64,000 nt of DNA from Algoriphagus marinus (lineage in GTDB: Bacteria; Bacteroidota; Bacteroidia; Cytophagales; Cyclobacteriaceae): NCBI RefSeq assembly GCF_001936475.1, contig NZ_MSPQ01000003.1, forward strand, positions 124,001 to 188,000. Reading direction: 5' to 3'. This document shows positions 1 to 8,961 of the stretch, one piece after another (the stretch's first letter is position 1; every line of letters starts with the position of its first letter). A model generated the notes under the pieces. It saw only the letters and a program-made list of their open reading frames with translations. It had not been told where the DNA came from and ran no database searches. A program made the position numbers and the translations under genes.

Positions 1-335
1 CTGTCAAAGAAGAAATTGACCAGCGCACCTCTCGGATCAAAAGGGAACTTCAAGCCGAGGGATTGATCAAAGATGGGGATGATGAATTAGGGTCTTATGG
101 GGGAGGAATCAGGGGATCGTTTTCTCAATACCGAGGAATCAAAGAGCGATCCAGTCCAAATATATTTGCATCCACTGCAATGATCAGAACTTTCATTTTT
201 TTGATTTTGCTGGGGTCAATTTTCGGCTATGTCTATCTCGGGCCGGTGATTTTTGAATATATGCTTTATGTTGCGCTGCTGATCGGAGCTGTTTATTTTT
301 TCTTTAGGCTAAAACCCAAAAAGAAAAATGAGTGA
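1..335 (+). CDS. C-terminal part of a membrane protein (5' end outside window)
   Basis: The reading frame is open from the left edge (codons starting at base 3) to a TGA at 333-335, so only the last 110 or so residues are seen. The visible part begins with a charged stretch, followed by a Gly/Ser-rich linker. It then has two closely spaced hydrophobic segments (roughly FIFLILLGSIFGYVYLG and YMLYVALLIGAVYFFF) and ends in a lysine-rich tail (KPKKKNE). That suggests a cytoplasmic domain anchored by a C-terminal membrane hairpin. The stop overlaps the mutL start by 8 bp, so the two are probably co-transcribed and translationally coupled. I do not recognise the family, and the N-terminal domain that would define its role is missing. 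Confidence 0.7.
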   Translation, partial: VKEEIDQRTSRIKRELQAEGLIKDGDDELGSYGGGIRGSFSQYRGIKERSSPNIFASTAMIRTFIFLILLGSIFGYVYLGPVIFEYMLYVALLIGAVYFFFRLKPKKKNE

Positions 336-2181
336 TATTATCCAACTTCTGCCTGATGCGATCGCAAATCAAATTGCGGCAGGGGAAGTAGTACAACGCC
401 CAGCCTCGGCACTTAAAGAACTTTTGGAAAATGCCGTGGATGCGGGTGCAACTCAAATTCAAGTCGTTGTCAAAGAGGCCGGTAAGCAATTGATTCAGGT
501 AATTGATAACGGAAAAGGAATGTCAGCTACTGATGCTCGGATGAGTTTTGAGCGACATGCGACTTCCAAAATCAGAAATTCTACTGATCTATTTACTATT
601 CGTACATTCGGGTTTAGAGGAGAGGCCTTGGCTTCCATCGCTGCTGTCGCTCAAGTGGAATTGAAAACTAAGCAAGCAGAATCTGAGCTTGGGACATTGA
701 TTCAGATCGAAGGGTCTGAGGTGAAGAAGCAAGAACCATTCGCAGGAAATGTAGGTACTGCCGTTTCAATGAAAAACCTGTTTTATAATGTTCCTGCCAG
801 AAGGAATTTCCTGAAATCTAATCCTGTAGAGATGCGGCATATCGTAGATGAATTTCAACGTGTGGCCCTTTCCTATTCTGAAATTGGATTTTCGCTTTTT
901 CAGCAAGATTTGGAAGTATATAATCTTACCCCCGGGAAATTAAGCCATCGTATTGTCCAGCTTTTCGGAAAAAGCTACCAGGGACAGTTGGTTCCCTGCG
1001 AAGAACTTACGCCACATGTGAATGTAAAAGGCTATGTCGGCAAACCGGAAAATGCTAAAAAGACCCGCGGAGAGCAATTCTTTTTTGTCAACAATCGATA
1101 TATCAAAAGCAGCTACCTGCATCATGCAGTTGGTAATGCTTTCGAAGGTCTGATCCAGCCGGATCAGCATCCTTTTTATGTTCTTTTTTTAGAAATAGAC
1201 CCATCGCATATTGATATTAATGTGCATCCAACAAAAACGGAAATCAAATTTGACGATGAACGTACAGTCTACGCAGTGATCCGATCAGCTGTGAAGCAGG
1301 CCTTGGGTTCTCACCATGTAGTCCCTTCTATCGACTTTTCCTATGATGTGAATTTCAAAGAAAAATGGGATCAGGATCCATCTAAAAAGGAACAAGTTGA
1401 TCGTGAGTATAGCTATAAAACTTTTAATACACCCGAATTTAAAAAGGCAAGTACCTCTGGCTGGGAAAAGCTATTTGAGAGTAATATCCCTGTGAATCAA
1501 GCGCAGGATTATACCAGAAAAATTGAAAGTGAGGAGACGGAAGTGCTCACATTTTCCAGTAAGGCTAATCCGGATCAGGTCCCTGATCGAATTCCACGCC
1601 CCTCATCTGAAGATTCTACCGGAACGACCTTTCAAGTGGAACTGAGTTATGTTGTCGCACAAATGTCGACAGGGATGCTTATAGTTGATCAGCAAGCTGC
1701 ACATGAACGAGTTTTATACGAACGCTATCTGCGGCAATTGAAAATCGCCCAAGGACCATCTCAACAATGTCTTTTTCCCCCAATCATCGAACTCGGATCC
1801 TCTGATTTTGCATTGGTAAAAGATCTTTTGCCTGAGTTGCATAGTTTAGGGTTTATGGTTTCTGAATTTGGAAAAGACACGGTGATCATCCAGGGAGTTC
1901 CTGCGGATATTCAGGTGAAAAACGAAAAGGAGCTTTTTGAAGGATTATTAGAACAGTTTAAAAATTATAAAAGCGAGCTTTCCTTGGATAAAAGAGAAAA
2001 CTTAGCTCGGTCTCTTGCTCGAAAATCTGCCCTGAAAAAGGGGCAGAAACTTACCCCCCAGGAAATGGAAACCCTCGTGGGACAATTATTTGCCTGTCAG
2101 AATCCTAATTTTGGTTTGGGAGGGAACAAATCTTTCGTCAAATTGGATTTAAGCAGTATTCATTCATTCTTCGGAAAATAG
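328..2181 (+). CDS. mutL: DNA mismatch repair protein MutL
   Basis: MutL is the GHKL-type ATPase that couples MutS mismatch recognition to strand incision. The N-terminal ATPase core is intact: KELLENAVDAGA near residue 30 (catalytic Glu 31), DNGKGM near 60, RHATSKI near 76 and TFGFRGEALASIA near 93. The transducer domain follows, with VNNRYIKS and the VHPTKTEIKF stretch. After a polar linker (about 340-430) comes the dimerisation domain. It carries a variant of the DQHA-x2-E-x4-E endonuclease motif, DQQAAHERVLYE at 454-465, with His replaced by Gln. The later zinc-site motif, usually CPHGRP-like, reads NFGLGGNK. At 617 aa its length is normal. It is followed after 1 bp by two rhomboid genes, probably in one operon. 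The identity is certain; endonuclease activity is not. Confidence 0.97.
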   Translation: MSDIIQLLPDAIANQIAAGEVVQRPASALKELLENAVDAGATQIQVVVKEAGKQLIQVIDNGKGMSATDARMSFERHATSKIRNSTDLFTIRTFGFRGEALASIAAVAQVELKTKQAESELGTLIQIEGSEVKKQEPFAGNVGTAVSMKNLFYNVPARRNFLKSNPVEMRHIVDEFQRVALSYSEIGFSLFQQDLEVYNLTPGKLSHRIVQLFGKSYQGQLVPCEELTPHVNVKGYVGKPENAKKTRGEQFFFVNNRYIKSSYLHHAVGNAFEGLIQPDQHPFYVLFLEIDPSHIDINVHPTKTEIKFDDERTVYAVIRSAVKQALGSHHVVPSIDFSYDVNFKEKWDQDPSKKEQVDREYSYKTFNTPEFKKASTSGWEKLFESNIPVNQAQDYTRKIESEETEVLTFSSKANPDQVPDRIPRPSSEDSTGTTFQVELSYVVAQMSTGMLIVDQQAAHERVLYERYLRQLKIAQGPSQQCLFPPIIELGSSDFALVKDLLPELHSLGFMVSEFGKDTVIIQGVPADIQVKNEKELFEGLLEQFKNYKSELSLDKRENLARSLARKSALKKGQKLTPQEMETLVGQLFACQNPNFGLGGNKSFVKLDLSSIHSFFGK

Positions 2182-2182
2182 C

Positions 2183-2974
2183 ATGTTTAGAAATATCACT
2201 CCAGTAGTACAAAATCTTTTGATAGCCAACGTTGCACTGTTTTTAGTAAGTGCGTTTTTATTTCCTCAGCTGAGTGATTGGTTTGCGCTGTACTATATAC
2301 ATAGCCAATATTTCAAACCATTTCAATTTCTGACTTACATGTTCATGCATGCTGATTTTTGGCATCTATTCAGCAATATGTTTGGACTTATGATCTTTGG
2401 TCCCCTATTGGAACAGTTTCTTGGGCCGAAAAAACTCTTGATTCTTTGGATGGTTTGTGGGGTAGGTTCAGGTGTTCTTTATTCCGGATATACTTCTTAT
2501 CGGATGAATAACTTGCAGGATAAGGTTGAAGCATTTGAAAGTAATCCTGATCCCGATGCTTTTAACAAGCTGGTGGTTGAAAATCGTGGGTTTTTCCAAA
2601 GTTCCGTTTTTGATTTTGTAGATGACTTTAGCCGTAACCCTAATGATCCAAATAAAATCAGTCAGGCGAAACAGACATTGAATGCTATTTTAGAAATTCA
2701 GGGGAATGTCCCAATGGTTGGTGCTTCAGGAGCTTTATTTGGGGTTTTAATTGCTTTTGCAATGCTTTTCCCAAATACTCAGCTCTTTTTGCTTTTCCCT
2801 CCAATGCCGGTAAAAGCAAAATACTTGGTCTTATTTTATGGACTTTATACCATTTATAACGTAGTGGTAAACAACCCCACTGATAATGTGGCGCACTTTG
2901 CACACTTAAGTGGATTGGTGATCGGTGCGATCTTGGTTTACGGATGGAAAAAAGACAGAACTAATTTTTATTAA
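2183..2974 (+). CDS. Rhomboid family intramembrane serine protease (first of two)
   Basis: Rhomboids cut substrates inside the membrane with a Ser-His dyad. This 263-residue protein has the expected polytopic layout. It shows the loop/TM2 motif HADFWHLFSNMFGL, the catalytic serine in GASGALFG (Ser182) and the catalytic histidine in AHLSGLVIG (His241). A hydrophilic insertion of about 60 residues (roughly 110-170) lies between the TM2-TM3 region and the serine helix, and is longer than in minimal rhomboids. The ATG lies 1 bp after the mutL stop, and the gene is followed 2 bp later by a second rhomboid, so it belongs to the mutL operon. The substrate is unknown. Confidence 0.93.
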   Translation: MFRNITPVVQNLLIANVALFLVSAFLFPQLSDWFALYYIHSQYFKPFQFLTYMFMHADFWHLFSNMFGLMIFGPLLEQFLGPKKLLILWMVCGVGSGVLYSGYTSYRMNNLQDKVEAFESNPDPDAFNKLVVENRGFFQSSVFDFVDDFSRNPNDPNKISQAKQTLNAILEIQGNVPMVGASGALFGVLIAFAMLFPNTQLFLLFPPMPVKAKYLVLFYGLYTIYNVVVNNPTDNVAHFAHLSGLVIGAILVYGWKKDRTNFY

Positions 2975-2976
2975 AA

Positions 2977-3909
2977 ATGTACGGCGGTTTTTGGGATAAT
3001 TTAAAAAATGCATTTAAGCATAGCGACAACAGTCTTTATAAACTGATTGCCATCAACTTACTGGTGTTCTTGGTCGTGATGGTCGCACGGGTGCTGATGA
3101 CGATCGGTGGGGTGGGAGATTTGTATTCCAGTGCCCTGTCTTATTTGATGATGCCAGCGTCAGTTTCTCGGTTGATTTTTCAGCCATGGAGTATACTGAC
3201 TTACATGTTTTTGCATGAAGGGATTTTCCATATTCTCTTCAATATGCTGTTCCTTTACTGGTTTGGACTCTTGATTAATCAGTATTTGGGTAGTCGCAAA
3301 TTGGCAAATCTCTATATTCTTGGAGGTTTGGCAGGTGCTGTTTTTTATGTGTGGATCTACAATTTGGCACCGTATTTCAGCGGATCAGTTGATTCATCTT
3401 TGATGCTTGGGGCAAGTGCTGGAGTATTTGCAGTAGTGGTTGGAGCGGCGACATTGACTCCTAATACCACTTTTATGCTGATTCTTATCGGGCCTGTTAA
3501 GATCAAATACATCGCGATTTTCTACGTGATTCTTTCCTTCGCCAATTCTGCAGGAGCAAATGCAGGAGGTGAACTTGCGCATCTTGGAGGAGCTTTGCTT
3601 GGTTTCATTTACATCACACAGCTTCGAAAAGGGATTGATTGGGGGATTCCGGTTCAAAAAGTCGGGATCTTTTTTGAGAATTTTTTTGCCAGCCGAAAAG
3701 GAGTAAAAGTTTCCTACCGAAAAAAGAAAACATCGGCAGGATATGGATCTACTTTTTCAAAATCTTCCAAATCCAGTACTCCTGTGACTAGCAGTTCTGA
3801 TGCGACTCAAGAAGAAATTGATCGGATTTTGGATAAGATTGCCGAGCGAGGATATGAAGCTTTAAACAAGGAAGAGAAACGGAAACTCTTCGAATTTTCG
3901 AAGAAATAA
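2977..3909 (+). CDS. Rhomboid family intramembrane serine protease with C-terminal helical tail
   Basis: This is a second, diverged rhomboid of 310 aa directly behind the first. It has EGIFHILFNMLFLYWFG, the active serine in GASAGVFA (Ser147) and the active histidine in GELAHLGGALLG (His202), so the dyad is complete. After the last membrane helix there is a Ser/Lys-rich cytoplasmic linker. A short helical C-terminal domain ends the protein (EEIDRILDKIAERGYEALNK and onward), resembling the small tail domain seen on many Bacteroidota rhomboids (DUF6576 type, from memory). The two copies differ in insertions and tails, so they are not a recent duplication. The gene converges on a minus-strand gene 17 bp away, with no obvious terminator between them. 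Confidence 0.93.
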   Translation: MYGGFWDNLKNAFKHSDNSLYKLIAINLLVFLVVMVARVLMTIGGVGDLYSSALSYLMMPASVSRLIFQPWSILTYMFLHEGIFHILFNMLFLYWFGLLINQYLGSRKLANLYILGGLAGAVFYVWIYNLAPYFSGSVDSSLMLGASAGVFAVVVGAATLTPNTTFMLILIGPVKIKYIAIFYVILSFANSAGANAGGELAHLGGALLGFIYITQLRKGIDWGIPVQKVGIFFENFFASRKGVKVSYRKKKTSAGYGSTFSKSSKSSTPVTSSSDATQEEIDRILDKIAERGYEALNKEEKRKLFEFSKK

Positions 3910-3926
3910 CAGTTTTTGAGTCTTCC

Positions 3927-4403
3927 TTAAAGCGGGAAAGCAAACCCTACCCGAAAGCCTACTTCTTGCGGACTTGTACTCTGAAATTTGAACTCTGTAC
4001 TTAATCCGACCCAATCTACAAGCCTGATATAGGCGCCAACTCCCACGTTTGCCCCATTGTAAGATCGCCTTACTCCAGCTCCATCTGGCTGTGAATTCTC
4101 CCAGCTTTGAGCGTATCCTGCCATAAAATAAAGTTGCGAAGGTCCCTCTGATACATAGTACCTGAGATCAGCATTGAAATTGCTCGATGTCCCTACAATG
4201 GGGAAGTTGCGAATGTAGCTTGGCATGATGGCAAAGTGATCCGCAAAGAAAAACTCAATCCCTGCACCTGCTCCGAAATTATTCCATCGAAGTCCATAAG
4301 TTCCCAACACATGCACTCGAGCATCTCCTTGATTCTGCGTTTGAGCCATACTCCCAAACGTGATCAAAAATATTCCAAAAAAAATCACCAAAGCCTTTTT
4401 CAT
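3927..4403 (-). CDS. Small outer-membrane beta-barrel protein
   Basis: This 158-residue protein has a clear Sec signal peptide (MKKALVIFFGIFLITFGSMA, cut before QTQ). The mature part consists of alternating polar/hydrophobic strands (GLRWNNFGAGAGIEFFF, FNADLRYYV, LYFMAGYAQSW, NVGVGAYIRL, VGFRVGFAFPL) and ends in an aromatic/hydrophobic strand, as expected for a small 8-stranded barrel. No enzyme motif is visible. It lies 56 bp downstream of the macroglobulin/TonB-plug gene on the same strand and is probably co-transcribed with it, so it may be its outer-membrane partner. The fold is inferred from pattern, and no specific function can be assigned. Confidence 0.7.
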   Translation of the reverse strand: MKKALVIFFGIFLITFGSMAQTQNQGDARVHVLGTYGLRWNNFGAGAGIEFFFADHFAIMPSYIRNFPIVGTSSNFNADLRYYVSEGPSQLYFMAGYAQSWENSQPDGAGVRRSYNGANVGVGAYIRLVDWVGLSTEFKFQSTSPQEVGFRVGFAFPL

Positions 4404-4459
4404 TTCTTCCTGTTTAATTCGGTAAGAAATTAGGAGGCTTTGGTGAGGAAAACAAATGC

Positions 4460-7138
4460 TTATTCTAAAATCCGAACCAATCGGCCTAGTCTGCCTTCTG
4501 AATCAATTCCTTCGACAATGATCATTTGCTTTGAAGCGATATCAGTATTGTAAAACTCCAGAAGTGATTCGCCATTTTCTCCAGTCTCCACTAGCGGATT
4601 CCAATAGATGGTGGCACGGGCATCTTTGATTGCATTTTCAACAGTTTTGGTATCGTACTTTGGAAGGTAAAATTCCCTTGGTACAGCATATCCTCCATAT
4701 TTCGTGACTAAAGTACCGCCTACACTCTTTCCAAAACCTGAACCGGTTTTGGTATAGACTGCAATCACACCATTTGCACCCTGAGCCCCAAAAATAGCCG
4801 TCTTGGCGGGGTCTTTGAATACATCTACGTTGGCTACATCTCTTGGGCTAATTGTAAGCAAAGTCGAGGCTTCAACAGGTATATTGTCCAACAAATAAAG
4901 TGGCTGTGTACCAGAGCCACCCAGTGAACCGACGCCTCGGATCGTGACATTGACATCCAGACCTGATACAAATACTTGTACTCCGGAAACTCTTCCTTGG
5001 ATTAATTGGAAGACATTTGTGAAACCAACAGAGGATGGGATTTTTTCCGGATCGAGGGTTACATCACCGGATCCATAGATTTTTCTGATTTCTTCTTCCT
5101 CGCGTTCAATAGTCTTCGCCTCAACTGTCACTCCCTCCAGATCTATAATATCTTTTTCTGCATTGAGTTGTTGCATCATCGACCGTTCTCGATAAGTGGA
5201 CACAAGCCCTTCTGGCCAGACTACTTCCTGAGTATAATTTCCTTCGATCGAATTAAAAACAGGTTCTGGCTGAATCACTGACACGTCGATAAAGTTTTTG
5301 AGTCGTGTATCCTCGGCTGTGATCGTAACTGAAGCGGAATCCAAATATTCCAAATCTCTGAAAATGAAGCGGCCGTTGGGACCATATTCCGAGGTGACAA
5401 TTTCAATTCCTTCACCTACCAAGGCCGTGATTTTTCCACCTGCAAGACCTTTTTTAGTTTGCTCGGCATCGGTTACCTGACCCTCGATATTGATTCCCCG
5501 CTCGATAAACTGTTCAATCTTTGGGAGATTCCCAGCAAGGACATCAGACCACTCAAATCTTCTCCAACCATGTGTCATCATCACCAGATCCAATGCTTCC
5601 TGAGTCTCTGAGGAGTTATCTTTGAAATATCTTCCTGGTTGGTAGATTTCAGCAGATAAATCTGAAGTCAAAAGAAGCGTAGAAAAAATATCGCCGGCCT
5701 CCAGTTCACTTTCATCTACCTGTGCTGCATCTAATACAGCCACTGAGAAACTTCCAGAATTAGCAGTTCCTCCAAAGGTTGATTTTAGATTTAGACTTAT
5801 CTTCTCACGTGGAGAAATACTTCCTGTCTTTGCAATATCTAGCTCTATTTGATCGTCTTTTTGGATAAATACCAATCGCTCCAACAGCGGCTTTCCATCC
5901 TCGCTCATCACAGTGATTTGGTTGATCCCTGAGATCAAATTCTCTTTAGGGATACGTACACCCCAGACACCATTTGCCAAAGTCCCTTGGATCATATAAT
6001 TGATGATACCCCGAGTTTGAGAAACCAACAAAAGCGAATTTGAATCGGATTCCCCCTGCACAAATGCAGTTAAATAGCTAGCTGCAGGATTATTGATCAC
6101 TTGCATAACCAACCCTTCTGAATCAATTTTAGAAAGACTTGTGCTGATTTCCTGTGCGGTGGTTTTCTCAGTGATTTTTACTGTATAGCTTGATTGTGAT
6201 GGAGTGAGTTCAAATTTTCCCAAACCCGCAAAATTGCTTTCGAAAGTAATGTCACTTCCTTCGATTGAGCCTTGGATTTCGGCAGGCATCCCGTCAGGAT
6301 AGATCGCACGGAATCCAAAGTTGGACTTTTTACCAATCACCGAGTGGCCGCCTTCCGGCAAAAACTGAATATCTGCCAAAGTTAAACTGTAGGGTAGGCG
6401 AAGCTTTTGGGTTACAGAATAGTTTTCATTTTCCATGAAAGTCAATTCCAAATGCTGTGATGAATTAGCTTTCTCAGGGATTGCAAAAGTAAAACTTATC
6501 TGACCTTGTGCATTTACCGGAAGTGCTTGTTTATACAACTCTTCTTCGCCTGCTTTTGCCTTTATTTCGACTGTTTTACCTGCCAGTGGATTGCCCTCAC
6601 TATCGATCACGATCAGATCTGCCTTATAAGTTACTTTTCCAGCCGCAGCACTGATGCTAGTAAAAGTGATTTTTGGAAGGAATGAACCTCCTGCTCCATC
6701 GACCACATTGATTTGGGAGTTAAAGAAATATTCATCTCCAAAATTCCGCATCCAAGAAGTATAAGCTTTAAGTTGGTAGATCCCAGGTTTTCCAAAGGCC
6801 GGTAAGGCGAAGTCTCCTTTTCCTCTTCCTTTTTCCAATCGAATAGTTTTTTGCTCTAAAAGCAATCCATCTCCGTCAAACAAGTCAACATATAGGGTAG
6901 CGCTCAAAGGGGATGGGATTTGACTGCTTCCAGCAGTCAAATAAGCACTAAACCAAAGATCTTCCCCGAGTGTGTAGGTGGTTTTGTCTAAATGGAGATA
7001 GGCTTTTTCTACTGGGTATTCTTTCTGATAAGTGTCAAAATAGCTCTGTATTTTTTGAGGAAGTGCATCCTGAGCTTGTAGGTTGACAGAAATAAGGCTG
7101 ATAAGAAAAAATATCAGCAAAGTGAAATTATTTTTCAT
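4460..7138 (-). CDS. MG2-type macroglobulin protein with TonB plug domain
   Basis: The 892-residue exported protein starts with a signal peptide (MKNNFTLLIFFLISLISVNLQA). The first 400 or so residues look like alpha-2-macroglobulin MG domains: KAYLHLDKTTYTLGEDLWFS near 45, then repeated beta-sandwich stretches. Near residues 680-790 it has a TonB receptor plug-like segment (SVGFTNVFQLIQGRVSGVQV, then VTIRGVGSLGGSGTQPLYLLD and GAQGANGVIAVYTK). No transmembrane barrel of the usual 450-plus residues follows; only about 100 residues remain. Such barrel-less plug proteins are common in Bacteroidota and their role is unclear. Peptide or protein handling at the cell surface is possible. The small barrel gene just downstream could be a partner. 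The architecture is visible, the function is inferred. Confidence 0.8.
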   Translation of the reverse strand: MKNNFTLLIFFLISLISVNLQAQDALPQKIQSYFDTYQKEYPVEKAYLHLDKTTYTLGEDLWFSAYLTAGSSQIPSPLSATLYVDLFDGDGLLLEQKTIRLEKGRGKGDFALPAFGKPGIYQLKAYTSWMRNFGDEYFFNSQINVVDGAGGSFLPKITFTSISAAAGKVTYKADLIVIDSEGNPLAGKTVEIKAKAGEEELYKQALPVNAQGQISFTFAIPEKANSSQHLELTFMENENYSVTQKLRLPYSLTLADIQFLPEGGHSVIGKKSNFGFRAIYPDGMPAEIQGSIEGSDITFESNFAGLGKFELTPSQSSYTVKITEKTTAQEISTSLSKIDSEGLVMQVINNPAASYLTAFVQGESDSNSLLLVSQTRGIINYMIQGTLANGVWGVRIPKENLISGINQITVMSEDGKPLLERLVFIQKDDQIELDIAKTGSISPREKISLNLKSTFGGTANSGSFSVAVLDAAQVDESELEAGDIFSTLLLTSDLSAEIYQPGRYFKDNSSETQEALDLVMMTHGWRRFEWSDVLAGNLPKIEQFIERGINIEGQVTDAEQTKKGLAGGKITALVGEGIEIVTSEYGPNGRFIFRDLEYLDSASVTITAEDTRLKNFIDVSVIQPEPVFNSIEGNYTQEVVWPEGLVSTYRERSMMQQLNAEKDIIDLEGVTVEAKTIEREEEEIRKIYGSGDVTLDPEKIPSSVGFTNVFQLIQGRVSGVQVFVSGLDVNVTIRGVGSLGGSGTQPLYLLDNIPVEASTLLTISPRDVANVDVFKDPAKTAIFGAQGANGVIAVYTKTGSGFGKSVGGTLVTKYGGYAVPREFYLPKYDTKTVENAIKDARATIYWNPLVETGENGESLLEFYNTDIASKQMIIVEGIDSEGRLGRLVRILE

Positions 7139-7210
7139 GGTATAGTTGGCTTGGTACTAAAAACGCCTCTAATAAAACTAATTGCTTATAAATTGACAAG
7201 TGAAAAAATC

Positions 7211-8278
7211 TTAAATAGCATTCAGAGCCGCAACTTCGTTTTTATTCGCGAGTTGACCGCAAGCGGCATCAATGTCCTGACCTCTTGATTTTCTGACTTT
7301 AGCGATAATTCCTTGTGATTCTAAAATCCGAACATACATATCCACGGCTTCTTGCTTTGCCTGACGAAATTCTCCCTCATCAATCGGGTTGTATTGGATG
7401 ATATTGACCTTTGAAGGAATGATTTTACAAAATTTGGCCAGAGCTCGAGCATGGCGCTCGTCGTCATTGATTCCATCCCAGATCACATATTCATAGGTGA
7501 CTTTACGTTTGGTCTTTTCATACCAATACTTCAGGGACTCTCCAAGTTCCTCGACTGGATTGCTGTCGTTGATGGGCATAAGCCGAGAGCGAGTTTCATT
7601 GATCGCGGAGTGGAGGGAAACGGCAAGGTTAAATTTCACACCATCATCAGCCAGTTTTCTGATCATCTTCGTCACTCCCACGGTAGAAAGTGTGATTCGA
7701 CGTGGAGCCATTCCCAGACCTTCGGGTGAAGTGATTTTATCAATTGCCTCCAAGACATTCGCATAGTTAAGAAGGGGCTCACCCATTCCCATAAACACGA
7801 TATTGGTCAGCGGACGCTGGAAATAAGTTTCCGCTTCATCCTTGATGGCCACGACCTGATCGTAGATTTCATCCGGATTGAGATTTCGCATCCGCTTCAG
7901 ACGTGCTGTCGCACAAAAATTACAATCTAGACTACAACCCACCTGAGAAGATACGCAGGCGGTGATTCGCTTCGTAGTGGGAATGAGGACAGATTCGACG
8001 ATTTTCGAATCATACAGTTTGACCGCATTTTTGATGGTGCCATCTGAGGAATGCTGCATCAGATCCACTAAGATATGATTGATCTCAAAATGGGTTTTGA
8101 GCATTTCCCGGGTAGAAAGGGAAATATTACTCATGTCATCGAAGTTTTTCAGCGACTTATTCCAAAGCCACTCATAGACTTGCTTGGCTCGAAACTTCTT
8201 TTCGCCATGCGCCAAAAAGAACTCTTCCAATTCTGCCAAGGAAAGTTTACGAATATCTTTTTTCTGAATCTCTTCCAT
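7211..8278 (-). CDS. rlmN: 23S rRNA (adenine-2503-C2)-methyltransferase RlmN
   Basis: RlmN is the radical SAM enzyme that methylates A2503 of 23S rRNA, and A37 of some tRNAs, through a methyl-Cys intermediate. At 355 aa it has the usual length. The iron-sulfur cysteines are in CSLDCNFC (Cys115, 119, 122), followed by ATARLKRMRNL. NIVFMGMGEPLLNY and RRITLSTVG are family signatures, and the methyl-carrying Cys340 lies in AACGQLANK near the C-terminus. A perfect Bacteroidota -7 box (TAACTTTG) ends only 4 nt before the ATG, so the mRNA may be leaderless or nearly so. The downstream minus-strand gene is 72 bp away. Confidence 0.96.
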   Translation of the reverse strand: MEEIQKKDIRKLSLAELEEFFLAHGEKKFRAKQVYEWLWNKSLKNFDDMSNISLSTREMLKTHFEINHILVDLMQHSSDGTIKNAVKLYDSKIVESVLIPTTKRITACVSSQVGCSLDCNFCATARLKRMRNLNPDEIYDQVVAIKDEAETYFQRPLTNIVFMGMGEPLLNYANVLEAIDKITSPEGLGMAPRRITLSTVGVTKMIRKLADDGVKFNLAVSLHSAINETRSRLMPINDSNPVEELGESLKYWYEKTKRKVTYEYVIWDGINDDERHARALAKFCKIIPSKVNIIQYNPIDEGEFRQAKQEAVDMYVRILESQGIIAKVRKSRGQDIDAACGQLANKNEVAALNAI

Positions 8279-8282
8279 GTCG

Positions 8283-8290
8283 CAAAGTTA
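8283..8290 (-). promoter_or_regulatory. -7 promoter box TAACTTTG for rlmN
   Basis: On the minus strand TAACTTTG matches the Bacteroidota -7 consensus TA-N2-TTTG exactly. It is separated by only CGAC from the rlmN ATG. Transcription would therefore begin at or next to the start codon. No convincing -33 TTTG box is seen at the usual distance. Confidence 0.5.
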
Positions 8291-8365
8291 AGGGATTCGG
8301 AAGGATTTCTTAGCCGGAATTCAAGCCTTGGTATTTGTATGTGCCCTTTGCAGTGAAATAAAAAA

Positions 8366-8935
8366 TCAAACTCGAATAGAAGCCCGAAAACCACGACCGC
8401 CATAATAAGATTGGGCGCCATTGTGGTAAATGAATACTCGACCGTATCTAAAATCACCAAAAATGGCTCCTCCAAGTTTCCGCACCTCATCCGGTGTTTT
8501 GAGCCAACTGGAAGTTTTTTGATCAAATTTACCCAAAGCTTGAAGACTCCGATACTCCTCCTCATTGAGCAATTCTACACCCATGTCCGTTGCCATATCC
8601 ATCGCAGTATCTTTTGGGGGATAGTCTTTGCGGGATTCCAAACCTTCCCGATCATAGCAGATGCTTCTTCTGCCTTTGGGAGTTTCTGGGGAGCAATCAT
8701 AAAAAATAAATTCACTAGTTGAAGGATCAAAACCCACTACATCCGGCTCGCCTCCGGTTTCTTCTAGCTGATAAATCGACCAAAGTTTCCCTTCCGATGC
8801 TGAGCTTTCAAGCTTGGACACAATCTGCTCCCAATTCAAATCCTCGTGTCGAGCTTTATTTTTCTCAAAACGACTTTTTAAGGTTTTTAAAAGACTTTCT
8901 TTTTGAGAATCGCTGAGTTGGTTAGTGGCTTTCAT
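8366..8935 (-). CDS. DUF4256 family protein
   Basis: This 189-residue soluble protein is of a conserved, uncharacterised family that I recognise as DUF4256. Recognisable stretches are LNWEQIVSKLESS, WSIYQLEETGGEPDVVG, YDCSPETPKGRRSICYD and FGDFRYGRVFIYHNGAQSYY. The longer open frame begins at 8986, but the first 17 codons encode a hydrophobic, non-conserved extension. I therefore chose the internal ATG at 8933-8935 (MKATNQLSD). The central segment FDPSTSEFIFYDCSPETP, with its many acidic residues, suggests a binding surface, but no catalytic motif is known to me. It is followed 87 bp later by rlmN on the same strand, and its upstream gap is unusually repeat-rich. Confidence 0.8.
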   Translation of the reverse strand: MKATNQLSDSQKESLLKTLKSRFEKNKARHEDLNWEQIVSKLESSASEGKLWSIYQLEETGGEPDVVGFDPSTSEFIFYDCSPETPKGRRSICYDREGLESRKDYPPKDTAMDMATDMGVELLNEEEYRSLQALGKFDQKTSSWLKTPDEVRKLGGAIFGDFRYGRVFIYHNGAQSYYGGRGFRASIRV

Positions 8936-8961
8936 TGGGATTTTTATTGGGAAAAGAAATA

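Noticed and set aside
8149-8565. 138-residue minus-strand frame bridging rlmN and the DUF4256 gene
   Set aside because: It overlaps the conserved ends of both real genes in a different frame and shows no domain.
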